Source: Phlebotomus papatasi
Taxonomy: Eukaryota; Arthropoda; Insecta; Diptera; Psychodidae
DNA: 64,000 nt
Direction of reading: 5' to 3'
Assembly (NCBI RefSeq): GCF_024763615.1
Contig: NC_077222.1
Span: forward strand, 2,542,001-2,606,000
Shown: piece after piece, positions 57,686 through 64,000 of the stretch
Numbering within the stretch: position 1 is the stretch's first letter
Layout of the letters: each line of letters begins with the position of its first letter
Position numbers and translations under genes: made by a program
Notes under the pieces: model-generated
Databases searched by the model: none
What the model was told of the DNA's origin: nothing
The model's input: the letters and a program-made list of their open reading frames with translations, nothing else

Positions 57686-59243
57686 CCGTCGTTGCGGGTG
57701 ACTTTGCACGTTTTTTCGCTGTTTTTCAACTTTGCGCTCTAAAAGTGGATAGTTAAAGTAAAGGGAGGGGGGTTTTTGAGTAAAATTATTTGTATTCAGT
57801 TGTTAATGAATGGATTTTGTGCCAATAGCATTAATTTTATAAAATTTTACTATGTTTAAAAAAAATCAAGAAAAAAGGCGTGCACTAGGCATAAGGTGCG
57901 GGTGACTTTGCATTTTTTAATAAATACTAAAAAATCAACAATTTCTGATAATAAACGACAGTGAAGATCTTCACATCTAAGGGTAAGATGCACGAGATCT
58001 ACAAGATGACATGATCGCCATCTTGATTTGACGTTTCTGTCCGCCATTTTGAATAACTGTCAAAATCTAAAACAGGTTCGTTTGGGTTGAAATTTTAGTA
58101 TGTTGTAGCTGATATCAAGACATTTTCAGAACGTATCTATGTTCCGGTCTACGTTAAGTATTTACCTAGATACTGAGGCTCAAAGTTTAAAAATTTGAAA
58201 TATTCATATTTTGGCGATCTTTATTTTCTAATCCTGAATTTTAAAACATAAACGAAATGCCTCAGTAACCATTAGAAATGGTTGAGGCTTTTATTTTATA
58301 CTATTATATATTTATTTACTCTTACATAATTTAAAAAAAATGAAAAGTGCATTTATTTATTTTTTAATTTTTCATCTTTGCAAAAGTTTTTCAGATCTTC
58401 AAATAATATGCTGTTATAAAGAAAAACATTACTTTTCTTTTTGTTTGTTATTTAGATCTCATCACCTAACTATAATACAGCCTTTTTTGTCATGGTTTCG
58501 ATAAAAGAAGCTCTTCATAGTTCTGTATTAATGAAAATGTCAAAATTTTGAACTTGGAGCCCCAGTATCCAGACAATCGCTTGACCTAGGTCGGATTTTA
58601 TATATGTTCTGAAAAGGTCTTGACATCAGCCAGAACATACTAAAATTTCAGCTCAATCGGATGAGATTTTTGTTTTGACAGTTATTCAAAATGGCGGACA
58701 GAATCGTCAAATCAAGATGGCGACCACACCATCTTGTAGATCTCGGTCATTTTATCTTAAGTTATAAAAAAATTGGATAATTTTTGGCCTACTAATACTT
58801 CTATAATAAAGCTTAAGAAAGTCCATTATATGCAATTTTATAATATAAATCATGCGTTCTTAGGAAGACTATAATGAAAAAAAGGAATTTACTAAAACAA
58901 ATGATCAAAATCGAAGTGAATTATTCTAGCCAGATAAATTTAGAATAGATTTGGGTAATTTACTTCTCTGAAATCGATTTTGGAATTGCTTCTTCAGATA
59001 ACTTTTTCGCGGAATCGTTTTTTGACAAAATACCTATACTAGGATTTCATTGACTATTACTGAAACTACAAGAATCCTTTTGGAGATCATTGTACCTTAC
59101 TTGGTACTTAACATATCCCTATATACTTTGACATGGTAGACTGGATCGGCGAAGACTATCAATAAGTGCTAGAATTGTTCAAAGTCTCACAAACAGCAGA
59201 GTGCAAAGTCACCCCCCGAGTGCAAAGTCACCCGCAACGACGG
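57686..59243. mobile_element. GGGTGACTTTGC element, copy 2 (long)
   Basis: TA-flanked, 1,558 bp. Ends CCGTCGTTGCGGGTGACTTT and AAAGTCACCCGCAACGACGG pair perfectly over at least 24 bp. A second GTGCAAAGTCACCC copy lies just inside the right end. It is related to 30978-31168 and 61352-61547. It carries a nested foldback (57992-58746). No transposase frame was found. Confidence 0.8.
57992..58746. mobile_element. Nested foldback with ~220-bp arms
   Basis: The left arm GAGATCTACAAGATG, CGCCATCTTGATTTGACG and CCGCCATTTTGAATAACTGT pairs with the right arm in reverse. Pairing continues through AAATTTTAGTATGTT and TTTTCAGAAC blocks. The 19-base word AAATTTTAGTATGTTGTAG (58090-58108) is the exact reverse complement of 39002-39020 in the modular element. 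Confidence 0.75.
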
Positions 59244-59245
59244 TA

Positions 59246-59641
59246 CTTATTGTTTTGTTACTTTTGTTACATCAATGTCGATGTGATATATTTAGGAATA
59301 ATTTTTTATTTCAAACGTATGAAGTTATTAGTAACAGCAACGTTATTATTACGTTAATATAACCAAAGTATGTCAAGCAGGATAATTGAAAATTTAGTTA
59401 TCCTGAAGATTTCTGTCCCTTTTTAATTTTTTCAGCGGCTTTATATATTTTTAAAGAGATATAATATCTTACAACCAGAATAAATTGAATTAAATCGATG
59501 TACTTATTACTCTTTTTCAATGTAAAATTTCATCTCACCTGAAGTATATGCTTAAATGTTTTGAGTTTAAGAATAGTTATACTTTGGTTAAGACGATTTC
59601 ATTTGGCAAAGTTGATATGGAATATCAAATAAAAATATACC
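59246..59641. other. Intergenic, no gene recognised
   Basis: AT-rich; nothing supportable was seen. Confidence 0.4.
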
Positions 59642-59643
59642 TA

Positions 59644-59861
59644 CACTGAGAATAAAAAGGGGTGTATTTTAGGTGTAAAAATATATCAACATTTTTTAAT
59701 GTGAATTTTACACCCTTTTAATTGTAAAATTAACATGAAAAAGGGTAACTTTTACCCATAATACACCTAAAAAGCATAATATTTACACCGATTTGCTAAT
59801 ATTTATATATTAATAATATTTACACCGGAATGTTATTTTAACCTTTTCGGATTTCTCAGTG
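59644..59861. mobile_element. CACTGAG MITE, copy 2 (reverse)
   Basis: TA-flanked, CACTGAGAATAAAAAGGGG to CCTTTTCGGATTTCTCAGTG. Opposite orientation to the copies at 30463 and 59874. A short ATTTATATATTAATAATATT variation marks its right half. Confidence 0.85.
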
Positions 59862-59873
59862 TAATAGCGTTTA

Positions 59874-60127
59874 CACTGAGAGAAATCCGATAAAGTTAAA
59901 ATAACATTCCGGAAATGTTTATTTTACCCTGCAGTATTGATCCGAAATCGGTGTAAATATTACCCTTTTTAGGTGTATTAGGGGTTAAAGCTACCCTTTT
60001 TAATGTTAATTTGACCATTAAAAAGGTGTAAAATTAACATTAAAAAATGTTGATATATTTTTACACCTAAAAGGTGTTAGAGTTATGGGTAAAAAAAGTT
60101 AATTGCACCCCCGTTTTTTTCTCAGTG
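59874..60127. mobile_element. CACTGAG MITE, copy 3
   Basis: TA-flanked; CACTGAGAGAAATCCGATAA to CCGTTTTTTTCTCAGTG. Only 12 bases separate it from the reversed copy, so the pair forms one large palindrome. Confidence 0.85.
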
Positions 60128-60129
60128 TA

Positions 60130-61351
60130 ATGACGACACCTGTAGCTCATCTGTGCATCATATGCGAGTATCCCGCAACATGAGGACCTTGTGATCAACA
60201 AAATAATTAACAAATGAACAGATGAAGTAAAAAAATAAACATAAAATAGAAAAATATCTTCAATTTTCGATTATAAATAGCTATTTTGATTTTTAAAAAC
60301 AATTATTTTGAGTCTTAAGAAAAGTTATTATAACTGTCTTTTTTTGTGTAAATTTTAAGATAAAAAAAGTTGAAATAACTCTTCTGAATATTTATTACAA
60401 ATTACATCGAAAATGAGTTAATTTCACATCAATTTTAGTAAGTTTTACTCATTTTTTCTCAGTGAATAGAGAAATTATAATAAAAACGGATTAGGTTGGG
60501 TGTTCATGACAATATTCTTAGTTTAAAACGTTATTGATTTAATATAAATTGAAAATTTTTAATAGTTCTCTTTCAAGAGTGTAGTTTGAACGTTGAAGAG
60601 TAGACTATCTTCTTTATTTACTCCAAGGTAATCCCTAATTCATTTTACCATGAATAAAGTTTTGATATTATAGTGCCCGCTTTGTAATCCGGATGGATTT
60701 TTTGAATTTGTTCAACGTCTCGAAAATATAATACAAGGTTTTTTTCTAGAATTAGAATAAAAGTTTTAAAAAAGATTAAAAATACATTATTAGAGAATTC
60801 TATGCTACTGTACTTCATTTATTAAACAAAAACATCACAGGATAAGTCATTTTCATTACTGAACACACCTGCAAACATGACCTCAAAATGATTTTAAATG
60901 TAACCGTCGATAACTCGTCCGATAACTCGTCGATAACTCGTCTCGATAACTCGTCCGGATTACGGCGATCCGGTTTAGAGTGCGGGCACTGTACATTGTG
61001 TGCAATATCGGACACAGTGTCTCTCGAAGTTCCTTGTCCCTTAGGAATATTTTGAAGGATTTTTCCACGGGATCTTGTCCGTAGAAACTACGCTTTTTTA
61101 TTTCTTAGGTATTGTAAGACACAAAATGAAAGTAAACTAAATTTTAAGGCATTTTCAGACACATTTTAAGTGTCCCAAATTACAAGCTGTCCAGAATTAG
61201 GTACAATGCCGATATTGTACGTTTTTTATTGGCCATGAGTTTCTTGAGTTTCAGAGTGGGCGTGGCTTAATTTTATTTATGAGACGGACTTACTTAGGAA
61301 GTTGTTCATGAAAAAAATATGCAAGTTACGTCCCAGCTGCCATTGAATTTA
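60130..61351. other. Intergenic with a small tandem repeat
   Basis: Mostly AT-rich, with no gene. At 60904-60957 the 11-13-base word CGATAACTCGTC is repeated four times. The minus frames at 60815-61068 (repeated SYRDEL-type translation) are by-products of this. Confidence 0.5.
60904..60957. repeat. CGATAACTCGTC short tandem repeat
   Basis: Four direct copies of 11-13 bases (CGATAACTCGTC, with small length differences), followed by CCGGATTACGGCGATCCGG, itself partly palindromic. Confidence 0.8.
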
Positions 61352-61547
61352 CCGGTAGATGCCATAGGGGCCGTAGGGGGTGACTTTGCACCCCTGCTTA
61401 TCATAAACTTTTCTCTAATTCTAGCATCTTAGGATAGTTTTCATCGATCTGATCTAAGATGTCCGTTCGGTGAAGACCGATCATCCTTAAATGCTAGAAT
61501 TAAAGAAAAGCTTACGTAAGGCACGGGGGCAAAGTCACCCTCTACGG
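61352..61547. mobile_element. GGGTGACTTTGC element, copy 3
   Basis: GGGGGTGACTTTGCACCCC on the left and GGGGCAAAGTCACCCTCTAC on the right, with TA flanks. The interior CTAGAATTAAAGAAAAGCTT is shared with 30978-31168. The left boundary may be a few bases further right. Confidence 0.65.
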
Positions 61548-61549
61548 TA

Positions 61550-62980
61550 TATTAATTGTTTTTGTGCTTCTTGGGATGCAGTTTTCGTTTCACAATCCAG
61601 GAAAAACAGGAAAATATTTCGTGTGAAATTCTCAGTGGTAATGAAGAGAAAATTCATGGCATGTCCTTGTGACCGATAGTGTTTGAGTAGCCTCATTTAG
61701 AATTCACAAAGTGTCCATCGTGTGGGCGCCACGTTGGCGTCTCAATCACGCACGAACATCAAATATACTATCTTTTAATCTTGCCTAATGGTAAAGTCAA
61801 GAGAAAATTAAGCATCTCACCATTCCATTCCATCCTTGACAATATTTTTGCGTCTTTCTTGGGTGTCCTCACATTGTCCTCATCTCCTGGCTTCCTCACA
61901 TTAGTCGACCCTATGAATAAATGTGCGAGAGAAAACAAATTGGTCACCAATCGATGAATATGCACATAAATTAGATATTGAATATTCATTTAATCCCTAA
62001 CCCATGAGAAAAAAATCCCATACTCTTATTCCCCCCCAAAAAAACCCTCTGTTAGTCGTCAATGAGAAAGATTTATTTCCTCTTCCGTGAATTTATTCCA
62101 TCGGTACCAACCAACAGAAGTTGATTGTAAAGAGAAACTTTTAATTGCTTAATCCATGGGTCAGTCAATTATGACCTATAGAATGTTTCTCGCTAATTTG
62201 CATTCCAATTTTTTTCCCACAAACTCTACAGGCAAATAAGGATCAAAGAAAAACATTCCTTTTGATTGGATTTTCTTATACTTTTTTTTTAGAATTATTA
62301 AAATGCAAAAAAAAATAGCAGAGAAAAGGACGAATTTGGAATTGAGGAAAATAAATTAGTCAATCAACAATGAATACCAATTCGATTTTAGTTTATCCTG
62401 AAATTGTCCAAAACTAATCAGTTTGTTCATTTCCCGAATATGAAAATTCACATACCAATTCCGCACTGATTCTCGACGTATTGAATGGGGAAAATCATCC
62501 ATCGACAGATAACAAAAGGAGAATTGTATGTGAAATTCTATCCGCACAAATAATAGAGAGAAATGATACAAAATTTATGAAATATGTGATTAATTGATTT
62601 CAGTAATGGATTTGATATAAACTTTGTCTATTGGAAAGGTCTCTATTGTGATATTGAGAGAAAGAATAACTTGAATAATGGCCCGGTCAATATATCAATC
62701 AACATCCCTCTTAAGTATTAATGGCACTCTCTTTGCTATATCAAATGCATCAACATAAAAAGAAGTTGAAAAAAATAATAATCAATATTCACAATACGAA
62801 ATTGATGTACGATGACATGGTTTTGAGTAATTTCTTAGCAATCTCCTTGAACGTTTAACTTTGCCCTAATTTCCAGGGTGACTTTCTTAGGGTTAGGGCA
62901 CCACATATGGCCACTTAAGAACTGCTTATGGCCACCGAATAAATTTAATTAATTGAAAGCTTAAAGGAAGGTCAGTAAAT
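61550..62980. other. Intergenic, no gene recognised
   Basis: AT-rich sequence with one GC-richer patch (GGGCGCCACGTTGGCGTCTC, about 61708-61743) that is internally palindromic. Short frames are unsupported. Confidence 0.4.
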
Positions 62981-62982
62981 AC

Positions 62983-64000
62983 AGTGGACTCTCTCAAATT
63001 CGGGCATTTGGGACCGAGATGTCACCCAAATCAGAGAGAAATTCGGGCGTCAAAGTGTTTTTGATATTCAACGATTTTTTTTATCTCTAGGGTGGAATAA
63101 TCACTTATCGTCATGTTAAGAAAAAGAGGAATTTATTTTATTATAACTTTTGAACTCTTATTACAAGACAGCTCAAATTTGACACAAAACTACTCAAATG
63201 TATAGGCTTTAGATTCGTGAAAACAATAGTCCTAGAATTTAACGTTGGACTACTTAAAAAACTGATTTTTATTACCAATGGAAAAATAACCACTTCGTCG
63301 CCACTTTACACCACTTTTCGCCAGTTTTGTAACCACTTCTCGCCACCCACTTGAAAAGATCCAAACTCGATTATTTCAGGCAATATTTAAAAAGAATATA
63401 TTCAGCATTTCTTTTCACACATGATCAGATTATTATTACTCACTTTAAACGATTTTCCTTCACTGTTATTTGAAAAATCAAATTATAGGTCTATTGCAGA
63501 AAGTAAACATTGCTGATTTTACAACTGAGAATTTACGAAGTGAAGTTAGCGTCGCCTATTGAAAAGAGATGGCGACTGGTGGTAAAATCAATTCCAAAAG
63601 ATAACCACTTTTCGCCATGCCTCATTTTTATATAAAAATAATATAAAATGAAATATTAATAAGTAATAAAAATTTTATGTATTTCACAAGTGTAATTAAA
63701 TATTCTGTGGACAAATTATTGATCCAAAAAGGTATTTTTTGCTTGATGAAAATTTGATGACAATCAGTATATTTGGTTAGAAATATTGGATTCAATGCAC
63801 TTGTTTAAAATATTACTCTAAAAAATGTTCAAAATCGTAAATACAAAAAGAATAATTATTATTTTTCGTCTCTATACGTAGCAGCAGCAAAAATACAAAT
63901 TGCTTTACTGCTCATTTATTTCACAAATTGCAAAAAAAATACGATTTCAATATAAGTGGCGAAAAGTGAGGCACTACTGGCGAGAAGTGGTGATTCCACC
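62983..64000. mobile_element. CAGTGGACTCTC element running off the window
   Basis: Left end TA|CAGTGGACTCTCTCAAATTC, then GGGCATTTGGGACCG and GATGTCACCC as in 23248-24092. From about 63285 it holds repeated CCACTTxTCGCCA words, and their reverse complements (TGGCGAAAAGTG, TGGCGAGAAGTGG) stand at the window edge, so an inner foldback also continues past 64000. The right end is not in the window. Confidence 0.6.

Overview
The window looks like a gene-poor, AT-rich euchromatic segment of an insect nuclear genome, most likely a fly (inference). The evidence is spliced genes with GT..AG introns, candidate arthropod TCAGT initiators and a TATA box, AATAAA poly(A) signals, intron sizes from 57-64 bp up to 6.9 kb, and a dense load of TA-, TTAA- and TAA-flanked MITE-like elements, tRNA-type SINEs and satellites. 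I cannot name the species from sequence alone.

Only four protein genes can be supported. (1) A secreted alpha-carbonic anhydrase on + (two exons, 14352-18040). (2) 5-oxoprolinase (OPLAH) on + (three coding exons, 21387-34725), the cytosolic ATP-dependent enzyme that opens 5-oxoproline to glutamate in the gamma-glutamyl/glutathione cycle. (3) A second secreted alpha-carbonic anhydrase on - (28789-29743), lying entirely inside OPLAH intron 2. It has the same exon/intron design as the first, so the two probably arose by local duplication. (4) A small secreted S1-family protease homologue on + (46500-47333) whose catalytic serine position reads as threonine. One frameshifted exon-like fragment (5984-6190) and one decayed transposase remnant (around 33001-33258) are also present.

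The rest is repeats. 0-11.8 kb: foldback and TIR elements, two SINEs, and two copies of a TTAA-flanked MITE, one of them split by a SINE. 11.85-13.2 kb: a 51-bp satellite that appears to have expanded from the centre of a foldback element. 14-20 kb: carbonic anhydrase 1 with MITEs in its intron, then nested elements. 21-35 kb: OPLAH, with a TIR element in intron 1 and with a 150-160-bp satellite, carbonic anhydrase 2, nested MITEs and a pogo-like remnant in intron 2. 35.7-37.5 kb: a degenerate ~166-bp satellite with TATCGCGAT palindromes. 38.2-39.95 kb: a TIR element built of ~295-bp divergent modules. 42.1-43.9 kb: a satellite with a 154-bp higher-order period. 44-46.3 kb: MITEs and retrotransposon 3' ends. 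46.5-47.3 kb: the protease homologue. 48-64 kb: further dispersed elements, several nested or inverted relative to their partner copies.

No operon-like or defence-type system is visible. The strongest biological signals are the nested, variant carbonic anhydrase, the Ser-to-Thr protease homologue, and the evolutionary layering of the repeats. All family assignments come from reading motifs by eye; no database search was run.
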